DNA of 64,000 nucleotides. Origin: a beta proteobacterium AAP65 (GTDB taxonomy: Bacteria; Pseudomonadota; Gammaproteobacteria; Burkholderiales; Burkholderiaceae_C). Numbering within the stretch: position 1 is the stretch's first letter; each line of letters opens with the position of its first letter. The stretch lies in assembly GCA_001295865.1 (NCBI GenBank), contig LJHW01000017.1:62001-126000 (forward strand), given 5' to 3'. The position numbers and the translations under genes are program-made. Below are positions 43,114 through 55,402 of the stretch, piece by piece. The notes beneath the pieces were generated by a model, which searched no databases, was not told the origin of the DNA, and saw only the letters and a list, made by a program, of their open reading frames with translations.

Positions 43114-44253
43114 GTGTCCGCTGACGCCCCCCTGCTGCACACCCCCCTGCACGCCCTGCACCAACGCCTGGGCGCACGTTTGGTGCCCTTCGCTGGCTAC
43201 GCCATGCCGGTGCAGTACCCCGCCGGCCTGATGGCCGAGCACAAGCAGTGCCGCGAATCGGCCGCGCTCTTCGACGTCTCGCACATGGGCCAGGTGCGCC
43301 TGGTGGGCAGTGACGCCGCCGCCGCGCTGGAGACGCTGGTGCCCGTGGACATCATCGACCTCGGCGTGGGCCGCCAGCGCTACGCCTTCTTCACCAACGC
43401 CAGCGGCGGCCTGCTCGACGACCTGATGGTGGTGCGGCCCGACGAGACCGCGCGCGCGGCCTTTGGCGACCTCTTCCTGGTGGTGAACGCCGGCTGCAAG
43501 GACGCTGACGTGAAGCACCTGCAGACGCACATCGGCCACCGCTGCGCCGTGGTGCCGATGCCCGAGCGCGCGCTGCTGGCGCTGCAAGGCCCGAAGGCCG
43601 TGGACGCGCTGGCGCGCCTGAACCCGGCCGTGGCCGGCCTCGTCTTCATGAGCGGCGGCGTGTTCGATCTCGCCGGCACGGCGTGTTTTGTCACGCGCTC
43701 GGGCTACACCGGCGAAGACGGTTTCGAAATCAGCGTGCCCGCCGAGCAGGCCGTCACCCTGGCCGAAGTGCTGCTGGCCCAGCCCGAGGTGGCGCCCGCC
43801 GGCCTGGGCGCGCGCGACACGCTGCGCCTGGAAGCCGGCTTGTGCCTCTACGGCCACGACATCAACGAGACCACCAGCCCGGTGGAAGCCGGCCTCACCT
43901 GGGCCATCCAGAAGGTGCGCCGCCCCGGCGGTGCACGCGCTGGCGGCTACCCCGGCGCCGACGTCATCGAAAGCCACCTGGCCGGCGCCGCGCCCAGCAA
44001 ACGCGTGGGCCTGGTCGGCCTGGAACGCGCCCCGGTGCGCGAAGGCGCGCCCATCGTCGACGCCCACGGCCACAAGCTGGGCGTGGTGACCAGCGGCACG
44101 CTGGGCCCCACGGTGAACCAGCCCGTCGCGATGGCCTACCTGCCGCTGAACCACAGCACGGCCGGCGCCGGGGTGTATGCCGAGGTGCGTGGCAAACGGC
44201 TGCCGATGCGGATCGCCCCCATGCCCTTTGCCCCGCACCGTTACAAGCGCTGA
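43114..44253 (+). CDS. gcvT: glycine cleavage system T protein (aminomethyltransferase)
   Basis: 379 residues. Transfers the methylene group from aminomethyl-lipoyl GcvH to tetrahydrofolate and releases ammonia. Recognisable parts are LVPFAGYAMPVQYPAGLMAE, ALFDVSHMGQVRLVG with the catalytic Asp region, GYTGEDGFEISVP, and GLCLYGHDINETTSPVEAGL. The GTG at 43114 was chosen since AAAGG lies 7 bases upstream; the in-frame ATG at 43075 sits inside a hairpin next to the riboswitch. It is the first gene of the glycine-riboswitch operon. Confidence 0.95.
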   Translation: MSADAPLLHTPLHALHQRLGARLVPFAGYAMPVQYPAGLMAEHKQCRESAALFDVSHMGQVRLVGSDAAAALETLVPVDIIDLGVGRQRYAFFTNASGGLLDDLMVVRPDETARAAFGDLFLVVNAGCKDADVKHLQTHIGHRCAVVPMPERALLALQGPKAVDALARLNPAVAGLVFMSGGVFDLAGTACFVTRSGYTGEDGFEISVPAEQAVTLAEVLLAQPEVAPAGLGARDTLRLEAGLCLYGHDINETTSPVEAGLTWAIQKVRRPGGARAGGYPGADVIESHLAGAAPSKRVGLVGLERAPVREGAPIVDAHGHKLGVVTSGTLGPTVNQPVAMAYLPLNHSTAGAGVYAEVRGKRLPMRIAPMPFAPHRYKR

Positions 44254-44291
44254 TTCCTCTTTTTCTCCACCCTCACCCGGAGCCCCGAGCC

Positions 44292-44666
44292 ATGAGCACC
44301 AAGTTCACCCCCGACCACGAATGGATCAACACCACCGACACCGCTGCCGCGGTGGTGGGCATCACGCCGCACGCGCAGGACGCGTTGGGTGACGTGGTCT
44401 TCGTCGACCTGCCTGAAGTGGGCAAGAGCTACAAGAAGGGCGAAGTCGCCGGCGTGGTGGAGAGCGTGAAGGCCGCGGCCGACATCTACATGCCCGTGAC
44501 GGGCGAGGTGGTGGAGATCAACGGCGCGCTGAAGGACGACCCTTCGCTCGCCAACAGCGACCCGCTGAACACCGGCTGGTTCTTCAAGGTCAAGGTGGCC
44601 GACACCGCCGAGCTCGACGGCCTGATGGACCCGCCGGCCTACGACGCGCTGCTGAAGACGCTGTAA
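44292..44666 (+). CDS. gcvH: glycine cleavage system H protein
   Basis: 124 residues, standard length. It is the lipoylated shuttle that carries the aminomethyl intermediate between GcvP, GcvT and lipoamide dehydrogenase. The lipoyl-Lys is in VVESVKAAADIYMP at about residue 60, with the family N-terminus KFTPDHEWI and the acidic stretch LNTGWFFKVKVAD. ATG at 44292, 38 bases after gcvT. No lipoamide dehydrogenase gene is in the operon; the enzyme is probably shared with 2-oxoacid dehydrogenases elsewhere. Confidence 0.96.
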   Translation: MSTKFTPDHEWINTTDTAAAVVGITPHAQDALGDVVFVDLPEVGKSYKKGEVAGVVESVKAAADIYMPVTGEVVEINGALKDDPSLANSDPLNTGWFFKVKVADTAELDGLMDPPAYDALLKTL

Positions 44667-44708
44667 GCCCCGCCCAGCTGCCCCACCGCCCCCGCCGGAA
44701 GCCCCGCC

Positions 44709-47618
<2,910 letters not shown>

Positions 47619-47621
47619 GGC

Positions 47622-48671
47622 GTGAAACAGCGCCCGGCCGACCGCCAGCCCGCCCCGGCACGCAAGACGCCGGGTGACGCCCGTCCGGTGCTGGTGGTCG
47701 GGGCCAGCGGGCAGCTGGGCACGCGGGTGGTGCGGCGGCTGCTGGCGCTGGGGCGCCCGGTGCGGGCCTTCGTGCGCCACACCGCCCGCTTTGAACACCT
47801 GAAGCACCCGCGCGTGCAGATCGTGCACGGCGATCTGGCCGATGCCGCTTCGGTGCGGGCTGCCTGCAGCGGCGCCGGTGCCGTGGTGGCCACGGCCAAT
47901 GCCGCAGCGCCTACCCACGGTGGCAGCTTCGCGAGCGTGGACGTTGGCGGCTACGCGGCCTTGATCGAAGCCTGCCGGCAGCAGGGCTGCGGCCGGCTGG
48001 TGTTCGCCTCGGTCGCCGTCACGCCCTGGGATGCGCGGCTGCCGCTCTTCCGCCACAAGCGCCAGACCGAACAACGCCTGCGCGACAGCGGCCACCCGTT
48101 CGCGGTGCTGCAGTTCGCGCCCTTCATGGACGACTGGTTCGCGCTGGCGGGCAGCGCGCTGGCGGCGCGTGGCGACCCGGCGGCGCTGGTCGACCGACCC
48201 TGGCCCTTCCTGCAGCGCTACATGGGCGTGGTGGGCGGCCTGGTGGAAAAACGCGGCCTCGCGCTCGTGCCCGGCGGCGGCGCGCAGGTGCTCGATTTCT
48301 TGGCCGTGGACGATGCCGCCGCGGCGCTGGCCGCCGCCACCGACCACCCCGCCGCGGCCAACACCACCTTGCCGCTGGGCGGACCGGAAAACCTCAGCTG
48401 GCAGGCCGTGGCCGCACTGCTGTCGCAGGTGCTGGCGCGGCCGGTGCAGGTGGTGGGCACACCGGCCTGGCTGTTTGCGCTGCAGCAGCGGCTGATGCAG
48501 CCCTTCTCCGAAGCCGCCGCCAACATCATGGCGCTGAACTGGCTGCTGGCGCAGCCGCTGCCGCCGCAAGGCACGGCCACGGCCGGGCTGCTGGGCCTGC
48601 GCCTCTTGCGCGCCGAAGACTTCCTGCGCGGCCAGGCCGCGCTGCCACCGCGGGCCGAAGAGCGCCGCTGA
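47622..48671 (+). CDS. NAD(P)-binding NmrA/SDR-like protein
   Basis: 349 residues. Rossmann nucleotide site at about 23-33 ([19 protein letters not shown]), [14 protein letters not shown] as the second cofactor strand, and [17 protein letters not shown] in place of the classical YxxxK, so it is an atypical SDR of the NmrA/complex-I-assembly (NDUFA9-like) kind rather than a standard dehydrogenase. Substrate unknown. GTG start at 47622, only three bases after gcvP, and followed by sdaA after 13 bases, so it is part of the glycine-induced operon. Why such a protein is kept with glycine catabolism genes is unclear. Confidence 0.8.
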   Translation: MKQRPADRQPAPARKTPGDARPVLVVGASGQLGTRVVRRLLALGRPVRAFVRHTARFEHLKHPRVQIVHGDLADAASVRAACSGAGAVVATANAAAPTHGGSFASVDVGGYAALIEACRQQGCGRLVFASVAVTPWDARLPLFRHKRQTEQRLRDSGHPFAVLQFAPFMDDWFALAGSALAARGDPAALVDRPWPFLQRYMGVVGGLVEKRGLALVPGGGAQVLDFLAVDDAAAALAAATDHPAAANTTLPLGGPENLSWQAVAALLSQVLARPVQVVGTPAWLFALQQRLMQPFSEAAANIMALNWLLAQPLPPQGTATAGLLGLRLLRAEDFLRGQAALPPRAEERR

Positions 48672-48684
48672 AAGAACCCCCACC

Positions 48685-50076
48685 ATGGCCGTCAGCGTCT
48701 TCGACCTCTTCAAGATCGGCATCGGCCCGAGCAGCAGCCACACCGTGGGGCCGATGCGCGCGGCGCGCCTGTTCACGCTGCGGCTCGAACACGAGGGCCT
48801 GCTGCCGCGCACGGCGCGCGTGCTGAGCCAGCTCTACGGCAGCCTGGGCGCCACCGGCAAGGGCCACGGCAGCGACAAGGCCGTGCTGCTGGGCCTGGCC
48901 GGGCACGAGCCCGACACGGTGGATGTCGACGGCGTGCCCGCGCTGCTGGCCGCGATGCGCGGCGAAGGCCGCATCACGCTGCTGGGCCAGCACGGCGTGG
49001 CCTTCAACGAGAAGGATGATCTGAAGTTCTTCCGGCGTGAGACGCTGCCCTTCCACGCCAACGGCCTGCGCTTCACCGCCTTTGACGCCGCGGGTGCCGA
49101 ACTCGCCAGCCGCGTGTACTACTCGGTGGGCGGCGGCTTCGTCGTCAGCGACGAGGTGGCCGCCGACGGCGCCAAGCAGAAGGTCATCGCGCCCGACACC
49201 ACGGTGCTGCCCCACCCCTTCCGCAGCGGCGAAGAACTGCTGCAGCGCTGCAGAGAACTCGGCGGGAGCATCGCCGACGTGATGCGCGCCAACGAAGGCC
49301 ACTGGCGCAGCGATGCCGAGATCAACGCCGGCCTCTTGAAGATCTGGGGCGTGATGCAGGCCTGCGTGGAGCGCGGCTGCCGCACCGACGGCGTGCTGCC
49401 CGGCGGCTTCCAGGTCAAGCGTCGCGCCAAGGCGCTGCGCGAGACGCTCACCGCCCACCCAGAACAAGCCCTGCGAGACCCGCTGCAGGTGCTGGACTGG
49501 GTCAACCTCTACGCCCTGGCTGTCAACGAAGAAAACGCCGCCGGCGGGCGGGTGGTGACGGCGCCCACCAACGGCGCGGCCGGCATCGTGCCGGCGGTGC
49601 TGCACTACTACACCCGCTTCGTGCCGGGTGCCAACGACGCGGGTGTCATCAACTTCCTGCTCACCGCCGCGGCCATCGGCATCCTCTACAAGGAGAACGC
49701 CAGCATCAGCGGCGCCGAGGTCGGCTGCCAGGGCGAGGTGGGCGTGGCCTGCAGCATGGCCGCCGGCGCGCTGTGCGCGGTGATGGGCGGCACGCCCGAG
49801 CAGGCCGAAAACGCTGCCGAGATCGGCATGGAACACCACCTCGGCCTGACCTGCGACCCGGTGGGCGGGCTGGTGCAGATCCCGTGCATCGAGCGCAATG
49901 CGATCGCCAGCGTGAAGGCCATCAACGCCGCGCGCATGGCACTGCGCGGCGACGGCACGCACTTCGTGAGCCTGGACAAGGTCATCAAGACCATGCGCGA
50001 AACCGGCGCCGACATGATGAGCAAGTACAAGGAAACGGCGCGCGGCGGCCTGGCGGTGAACATCGTCGAGTGCTGA
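48685..50076 (+). CDS. sdaA: L-serine ammonia-lyase (L-serine dehydratase)
   Basis: 463 residues, the single-chain 4Fe-4S type. It converts L-serine to pyruvate and ammonia. N-terminus [21 protein letters not shown] is the family signature; cluster Cys candidates are in [15 protein letters not shown] and [22 protein letters not shown] at 48685 with AAAGAA upstream. As the last gene of the glycine-riboswitch operon it gives a complete route: glycine cleavage, serine formation by serine hydroxymethyltransferase (not in the window), then pyruvate. Confidence 0.95.
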   Translation: MAVSVFDLFKIGIGPSSSHTVGPMRAARLFTLRLEHEGLLPRTARVLSQLYGSLGATGKGHGSDKAVLLGLAGHEPDTVDVDGVPALLAAMRGEGRITLLGQHGVAFNEKDDLKFFRRETLPFHANGLRFTAFDAAGAELASRVYYSVGGGFVVSDEVAADGAKQKVIAPDTTVLPHPFRSGEELLQRCRELGGSIADVMRANEGHWRSDAEINAGLLKIWGVMQACVERGCRTDGVLPGGFQVKRRAKALRETLTAHPEQALRDPLQVLDWVNLYALAVNEENAAGGRVVTAPTNGAAGIVPAVLHYYTRFVPGANDAGVINFLLTAAAIGILYKENASISGAEVGCQGEVGVACSMAAGALCAVMGGTPEQAENAAEIGMEHHLGLTCDPVGGLVQIPCIERNAIASVKAINAARMALRGDGTHFVSLDKVIKTMRETGADMMSKYKETARGGLAVNIVEC

Positions 50077-50117
50077 GCACACAGCCCGCAGCAGTGACGG
50101 GCCGCACCACTTATCAC

Positions 50118-50144
50118 TGAAGTTTGGCCGGCGGCAGCCGAAAT
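50118..50144 (+). promoter_or_regulatory. sigma28 (FliA) promoter of the chemoreceptor gene
   Basis: TGAAGTTT (50118-50125), an 11-base spacer and GCCGAAAT (50137-50144) closely match the FliA consensus TAAAGTTT-N11-GCCGATAA. It lies 42 bases upstream of the chemoreceptor ATG at 50186, which is preceded by a GGAGAG ribosome site. This places the gene in the late flagellar/chemotaxis regulon. Confidence 0.8.
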
Positions 50145-50185
50145 GCAAACGACAGGGGGCCACGCCGGCCCCGCTGGAGAGCTGC

Positions 50186-52609
50186 ATGTCTCGACTTCTG
50201 CGTTCCCCGCTCGCACCCGGGCTTTGGCTGATGCGGCGCCTGCGCCTGCCCTGGAAGCTGGGGCTGGTGGGCCTGACCCTCTTCCTGCCCCTGCTGCTGC
50301 TCGTGGTGCTGCACGTCCAGGTGCTGCGCACGCAGGCCGCCATCACCGCCGCCGAGGCCGACGGCGCCCGTGTCGTCAAGGCCTTGCTGAGCGTGGCCGA
50401 CCTGCTGCAGCAGCACCGCGGCCTGACCAACCGCGCCCTCAGCGGTGACGCCACCGCCACCGCGCCCCGCGACACCGTGCGCTCCCGGCTCAACCAGGCG
50501 CTGCAGGCTGTCGACGAAACGCTCAACAAGGTCGGCAGCTTCAGCCTGCAAGACCACTGGCCGGCCACGCGCGAAGCCGTGGCCGCGTTGGGCCAGGGCC
50601 GCCACGACACCCAGCGCCAGCGCGCCTTCGTGCAGCACACCGAGCAGGTGGAAGCGCTGCGCACCACCGTGCTGCTGACCGGCGAACGTTCGGGCCTGCT
50701 GCTCGACCCCGAAGCCCACACCTTCTTCCTGATGGACCTGCTGGTCGAGCGCACGCTGCCCTGGACCGAAACCCTGGGCCTGATGCGCGGCCAGGGTGCT
50801 GGCCTGCTGAGCCGTGGCGACGCCTCGGCCACCGAGCGTGCGCAGATGCTCGGCCGCGTGGAGCAGGTGCGCCAGCGCCTGCTGGACACCGAACACCGTG
50901 TGGCCGCATTGCAGCGCGCAGGTGGCACCGCGCCGCAAGGCTACGAACAGGCCCTCACGCTCAGCCGCCAGTTCACCGAGCAGACCGAGAAGATGTTCAC
51001 CGCCGAAGCGCTGGAAGGCGAGCCGGCGCCCTTCTTCGCCGCCGGCACCGCGGCCATCCAGGCCGTCAACGTGTTCGGCCACAGCGCCGGCGACCAGCTG
51101 TTGCTGGCGCTGGAAACCAGGGCCGCGAAGCAGCTGCAAGAGACCTGGCTGACCATCGGCGCCTCGGCGCTGGGGGTGCTGCTGGTCGTCTACCTCTCGG
51201 CCGCTTTCTACATTGCCATCACTGGCGCGCTGCGCCACCTGGGCAAGGGCATGGCCGCCGTCGCCGGCGGCGATCTCTCGCACCAGTTCGAGATCCACGG
51301 CCGCGACGAGGTCGCCGAGATCGGCCACGTGGTGGAGCGCATGGCCTCGCAGCTCTCGGGCCTGGTGGCGGAAATCCGCAGCAGCGCCGTGCGTGTCTCG
51401 GACACCGGCCGCACGCTGGCCGAAGGTGGCGGTGCGCTGGCGCTGCGCACCGAGCAGCAGGCCACCAGCCTGGCCGAGTTCGTGAGCACGGTGCAAGAGA
51501 CGCGGGACAAGGTGGCGGCCAACGCGAGTTCGGTGGCCGAGCTCGATGGCCTGACCGCCGCACTGCACCGCAAGGCCGAGGGCGGCAACCAGGAGATGGC
51601 CGCAACCGTGGGCGCTTTGGGCCTGCTGGAAAACGGTTCGCGCCGCGTCGGCGAGATCATCGGCGTGATCGATGGCATCGCCTTCCAGACCAACATCCTG
51701 GCGCTGAACGCCGCCGTCGAAGCGGCGCGCGCCGGCGAGGCCGGCCGCGGCTTTGCCGTGGTAGCCAGCGAGGTGCGCCAGCTCGCCCAGCGCAGCAGCG
51801 CGGCGGCGGCTGAGATCCGCCAGCTCATCAGCCAGTCGCGCGAGCAGGTGGACGGCACCGTCGAAAGCGTGCAGCGCACCAGCGCCGTGCTCGGTGAGCT
51901 GGTGGACGGCGTGCGCCAGGTCTCGCAGCGCCTGCGCGAGATCGCCAGCACCAGCCAGCAGCAGAGCCAGGGGCTGGAAGAGATGAGCGCGGCGGTGGGC
52001 AACCTCGACGAGATCACGCGGCAGAACGCCGCGATGGTGGAAGACTCGCGCGGCGCCTCGCAGGCGCTGGTGACACGCGCCGAGGCGCTGTCCACCGCGG
52101 TGGCCACGATGCGCTTGCGCCAGGGCAGTGCCGACGAGGCCATGGGCCTCGTCGAGCGCGCGCTGGGCCTGATCGGCCAGCGCGGGCTGGACGGCGCCAG
52201 CGCCGAACTGCACAGCGCCGAGGCCGGTTTTGTCGACCGCGATCTCTACGTCTTCGTCATCGACCGCGAAGGCCGCTACCGCCTGCACGGCGCCAAGCCC
52301 GCGATGGAAGGCCACCGCGTGCACGAGGTGCCAGGCATCGAGGGCGACCGCTTCGTGCGCGACGCCTGGGCCGCGGCCGAGGCCGGCGGCGGCTGGATCG
52401 ACTACACCATCGTGCAGCCGAACACGGGCGCGGTGCTGCCCAAGGTGTCGTGGGTGATGCCGATGAAGGGCGAGCTGCTGCTGGGCTGTGGCATCTACCG
52501 CCAGGCCAGCGTGTCGGCCCCCGCCGGCGCCGCCATGCCCGCCGCAGAGACGCGGCGGCAACCCACAGCGCCAAGCCTGCGAAAGCCTGGCGCTGCACTC
52601 AGGGCTTGA
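50186..52609 (+). CDS. methyl-accepting chemotaxis protein with C-terminal Cache-like domain
   Basis: 807 residues. TM1 at about 28-48 ([18 protein letters not shown]), a helical periplasmic domain (about 50-320) with [13 protein letters not shown] reminiscent of NIT-type sensor helices, TM2 at about 325-348, HAMP, and the signalling coiled coil with the hairpin tip [20 protein letters not shown] and [13 protein letters not shown]. After the signalling domain a further alpha/beta segment (about 660-780) contains [20 protein letters not shown] and [12 protein letters not shown], resembling a small Cache domain and lying in the cytoplasm. No CheR pentapeptide is seen at the C-terminus. The 3' end overlaps that of the convergent PstS-like gene by 11 bases. 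Confidence 0.9.
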   Translation: MSRLLRSPLAPGLWLMRRLRLPWKLGLVGLTLFLPLLLLVVLHVQVLRTQAAITAAEADGARVVKALLSVADLLQQHRGLTNRALSGDATATAPRDTVRSRLNQALQAVDETLNKVGSFSLQDHWPATREAVAALGQGRHDTQRQRAFVQHTEQVEALRTTVLLTGERSGLLLDPEAHTFFLMDLLVERTLPWTETLGLMRGQGAGLLSRGDASATERAQMLGRVEQVRQRLLDTEHRVAALQRAGGTAPQGYEQALTLSRQFTEQTEKMFTAEALEGEPAPFFAAGTAAIQAVNVFGHSAGDQLLLALETRAAKQLQETWLTIGASALGVLLVVYLSAAFYIAITGALRHLGKGMAAVAGGDLSHQFEIHGRDEVAEIGHVVERMASQLSGLVAEIRSSAVRVSDTGRTLAEGGGALALRTEQQATSLAEFVSTVQETRDKVAANASSVAELDGLTAALHRKAEGGNQEMAATVGALGLLENGSRRVGEIIGVIDGIAFQTNILALNAAVEAARAGEAGRGFAVVASEVRQLAQRSSAAAAEIRQLISQSREQVDGTVESVQRTSAVLGELVDGVRQVSQRLREIASTSQQQSQGLEEMSAAVGNLDEITRQNAAMVEDSRGASQALVTRAEALSTAVATMRLRQGSADEAMGLVERALGLIGQRGLDGASAELHSAEAGFVDRDLYVFVIDREGRYRLHGAKPAMEGHRVHEVPGIEGDRFVRDAWAAAEAGGGWIDYTIVQPNTGAVLPKVSWVMPMKGELLLGCGIYRQASVSAPAGAAMPAAETRRQPTAPSLRKPGAALRA

Positions 52610-53021
52610 AGACGACGTTCATGCCGGGCTTGATGTCGGCGCTGCCGACATAGCCCACGGCACCCGGCGTGCTCTGCACGAACTCGATGACTTCGGCGGT
52701 GCTGCGCAGCTCGCGCGGCGGCACACCCTTGCCGACATGCCGGCGCACCGTCCAGTAGGCGATGTAGCGCTCGTTGTCGGTCTTCAGCACCTGCGTCAGG
52801 AAACGCTCGCGCACGGGGTTGCCGCTGGTCAGGTTGACCACGTTCACCGGCGAGCCGGCCACCTCGATGGCGCGGCCCGTGTACAGGCGCTGCAGCGTGG
52901 TGGCATCGACCTTGGGCACACCCGGGTGGGCGATGACGGCGAGGCTGTCGTCGACGGCCTGTGCTGCCAGCAGCGGCACGCACAGCGCCAGTGTCAGTGC
53001 GGATTTGAGGTAAGCATGCAT
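52599..53021 (-). CDS. small periplasmic PstS-like phosphate-binding-type protein
   Basis: 140 residues, about half the size of a normal phosphate-binding protein. Signal peptide at 1-21 ([18 protein letters not shown]). The rest matches one lobe of the PBP_like_2 fold: [34 protein letters not shown], and the end [12 protein letters not shown], where PstS proteins show GAIGYV. It is encoded directly after the porin-like gene (10 bases), and the cluster has no phosphate ABC permease or ATPase. It therefore more likely serves as a sensor accessory or scavenger than as transporter subunit. Ligand unproven. Confidence 0.78.
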   Translation of the reverse strand: MHAYLKSALTLALCVPLLAAQAVDDSLAVIAHPGVPKVDATTLQRLYTGRAIEVAGSPVNVVNLTSGNPVRERFLTQVLKTDNERYIAYWTVRRHVGKGVPPRELRSTAEVIEFVQSTPGAVGYVGSADIKPGMNVVFKP

Positions 53022-53031
53022 CGGATGCCCC

Positions 53032-54321
53032 TCAGAAGGTGAAGCTGTAGTTGATGGACAGCACGCCGATGCCGGTGTCGCTCACGGTGGGCTGCCCCGG
53101 CGGCGTGTCGACGAAGCGGCTCACCTGGCCGATGTGCGTGCGCTGGTACTCCAGTTTCAGTTTCTGGCGGCTGTCCAGCGTGTAGGAAGCCCCCACCGCC
53201 CAGGTGCGCTGGTCAACCGCATACCCCTGCTCGCCGGCCACGCGCATGGCGGCGTTGATGGCGGCGGCACCGGGCACGACGGCGGGCAGTTGCGTCTGCG
53301 TGAGCCTGCGCTGCCAGCCCAGCACGGTGTCGGTAGAGCGCAGCCGCCCCAGCGTCACGTAGGGGGTCGCGCGGCCCACGGTGTGCAGCAGCGTGAAGTA
53401 GCCGCCATCCGATTCGGCGCCCAGTTCGCTGCCGGTCTGGCGCATGCGCGCGTACTCGGCGATGACGCGCCAACCCGGTGCCAGCGGCTGGTCGAGGCCG
53501 ACGGTGAACACGGTGTTCTTCACCGCGCCGATGACCTGCAGGCCCGGGCCGGGCAGCGCCGCATCCACCTGGTAGTAGCCCAGGCCGGGCGCGATGGTCA
53601 CGAAGGGGTAGCGCTCGGGCAGGCCTTCGCCACTTTGGCGCCGCGTGCTGGTGCTGTGCATGCCGGCGCGCCAGGTGCTGTCGGGCGTGCGCCAGGTGAG
53701 CACGAGGCCCGAAGAACGCACGTTCACGTCTTCAAAACGCGCGCCGGCCGCACGCTGCGGCGGCAAGCCGTCGCGCAGCCAGAAGCGAGCGGTGGTGTCG
53801 ATGGTGCCGTGGTACAGGTCGGCCGAAAGCTCACCGCTGCCCAGCATCCAGGTCTTGGCCACGGTGGCGCCGTCGTAGTCGGTGGAGGGCACGATGGCGT
53901 ACATCTCTGCCGGCATGCGCGCCATGTGGTGCGTGACGCCCACGTCCATCGATTCCGAATGCAGGTAGAGCGGCACCCGCATGCGGCCGGCGCGCAGCAG
54001 CCAGTCGTCGTCGGGGCGCCAGGCCACGAAGGCCCAGGCCGGCATCACCGCCCAGCGGTCGTCGCGCTTGAGCGAGGGCGCCAGCTTCAGCTGCAGCGTG
54101 GCCGACCATTGCGGGCTGAAGCGCAGGTCGCCCTGCACGCCGAAGACGCTGTCGCGGTTGAAGGTGCCGTCGCGGTCGATGTGGCGCTGGTAGACGAAGT
54201 CGCGGTCAGAACGCGCATAACCCACGGTGCCGTAGCCCGAGACAGAAACGTCCTGCGCCAGCACGGCGCTCTGCAAGAGGGCCAGCACGAGTGCTGCCAA
54301 CGCGGGTGTTCGTCGTTTCAA
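53032..54321 (-). CDS. porin-like outer-membrane protein
   Basis: 429 residues. Signal peptide MKRRTPALAALVLALLQSAV ending AQ, then a beta-barrel with periodic aromatic strands (SVSGYGTVGYARSDRDFVYQ, WAFVAWRPDDDWLLRAGRMR) and a C-terminal strand GVLSINYSFTF ending in Phe. This pattern suggests a 16-strand, OprO/P- or FomA-like porin of the kind often found beside PstS-like proteins; exact family not recognised. The TTG start at 54321 was chosen because it has AGGAGA at the right distance and puts the basic/hydrophobic signal peptide first. The longer reading to 54399 would run into the HD-GYP gene. Confidence 0.78.
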   Translation of the reverse strand: MKRRTPALAALVLALLQSAVLAQDVSVSGYGTVGYARSDRDFVYQRHIDRDGTFNRDSVFGVQGDLRFSPQWSATLQLKLAPSLKRDDRWAVMPAWAFVAWRPDDDWLLRAGRMRVPLYLHSESMDVGVTHHMARMPAEMYAIVPSTDYDGATVAKTWMLGSGELSADLYHGTIDTTARFWLRDGLPPQRAAGARFEDVNVRSSGLVLTWRTPDSTWRAGMHSTSTRRQSGEGLPERYPFVTIAPGLGYYQVDAALPGPGLQVIGAVKNTVFTVGLDQPLAPGWRVIAEYARMRQTGSELGAESDGGYFTLLHTVGRATPYVTLGRLRSTDTVLGWQRRLTQTQLPAVVPGAAAINAAMRVAGEQGYAVDQRTWAVGASYTLDSRQKLKLEYQRTHIGQVSRFVDTPPGQPTVSDTGIGVLSINYSFTF

Positions 54322-54334
54322 GGGCGGGTCTCCT

Positions 54335-55402
54335 CTAGTCGTGCCATTGCTGGGCAATGGCCTGGAAGCGTTCAGCGCAGGCTTCCAGCGCAGCGACACC
54401 TTGCGGGTCGAAGTGCTGGCCTGCGCCCTCGCGGATGAACTGCATCGCCGTGGCGTGCGACATCGGTTCTTTGTAGGGGCGGCGGCTGATCAGCGCGTCG
54501 TACACATCGGCCACCGCCATCAGCCGCGCGGCCAGGGGAATGGCCTCGCCCGCCAAACCGTCGGGGTAGCCGCTGCCGTCCCACTTTTCATGGTGGTGGC
54601 GGGCGATCTGCTCGCCGTACATCAACAAGGGGTCGGCATCGCCACCGAGGCGGTCGATGGCGCGGCGCAGCAGGTCGCCGCCGGCGCTGGCGTGGGTCTT
54701 CATCACCGCCCACTCTTCCGGCGAGAGCTTGCCGGGCTTGAGCAGGATGGCATCGGGGATGGCGACCTTGCCGATGTCGTGCAGCGGCGCAGCGCGCGCC
54801 ATCGCGTCGATGGTGTCTGCGGTGAGATCGCCCTGCGCGCCGGGCAACGTGGCCAGCCACTGGGCCAGGGCGCGCACGTACTCCTGGGTGCGCACGATGT
54901 GGTTGCCGGTGTCGGCATCGCGGAACTCGGCCAGGCCGATCATCACGAACAGCGTGGTGTCGCGCAGCGCCACCACCTCGCGGCTGAGCTCGGTGTTGCG
55001 GGCGCGCAGGCGGTCTTGCGCCTGCTTCAGCGCCAGCTGGGTGCGCACGCGTGCCAGCAAGGTGGCGGGGTTGAAGGGCTTGCTGACGAAGTCGGCACCG
55101 CCGGCATCGAAAGCGGCGCTCTCGTCTTCGGGCCGGTTGAGCGCGGTCAGGAAGATCACCGGTACATCCCGCGTGCGGGCGTCGGCCTTCAACTGGCGGC
55201 ACACGGCGTGGCCGTCGATGCCCGGCATCATGACGTCGAGCACGATGAGGTCGGGCAGGCTGCGGCCCGCGATCTCCAGCGCCTTGGCGCCGGAAGCGGC
55301 CACCTGCACGCGGTAGTGCTTGTTCAGCACCTGGGCCATCAGCGTCAGGTTGACGGGTGTGTCGTCCACCACCAGCACGGTTTCGCGGGCGGGGGCGTTC
55401 AT
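54335..55402 (-). CDS. HD-GYP domain response regulator (RpfG type)
   Basis: 355 residues. Receiver domain (VLVVDDTPVNLTLMAQVL; phospho-acceptor Asp in LIVLDVMMPGIDG; Lys in FVSKPF), then an HD-GYP domain with LHDIGKVAIPDAILLKPG and the signature HHEKWDGSGYPDGL. It is predicted to hydrolyse cyclic di-GMP, controlled by phosphorylation from the kinase encoded just upstream, with which it overlaps by four bases (ATGA). The porin-like gene starts 13 bases after its stop. It shows all catalytic residues, so activity is likely. Confidence 0.92.
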   Translation of the reverse strand: MNAPARETVLVVDDTPVNLTLMAQVLNKHYRVQVAASGAKALEIAGRSLPDLIVLDVMMPGIDGHAVCRQLKADARTRDVPVIFLTALNRPEDESAAFDAGGADFVSKPFNPATLLARVRTQLALKQAQDRLRARNTELSREVVALRDTTLFVMIGLAEFRDADTGNHIVRTQEYVRALAQWLATLPGAQGDLTADTIDAMARAAPLHDIGKVAIPDAILLKPGKLSPEEWAVMKTHASAGGDLLRRAIDRLGGDADPLLMYGEQIARHHHEKWDGSGYPDGLAGEAIPLAARLMAVADVYDALISRRPYKEPMSHATAMQFIREGAGQHFDPQGVAALEACAERFQAIAQQWHD

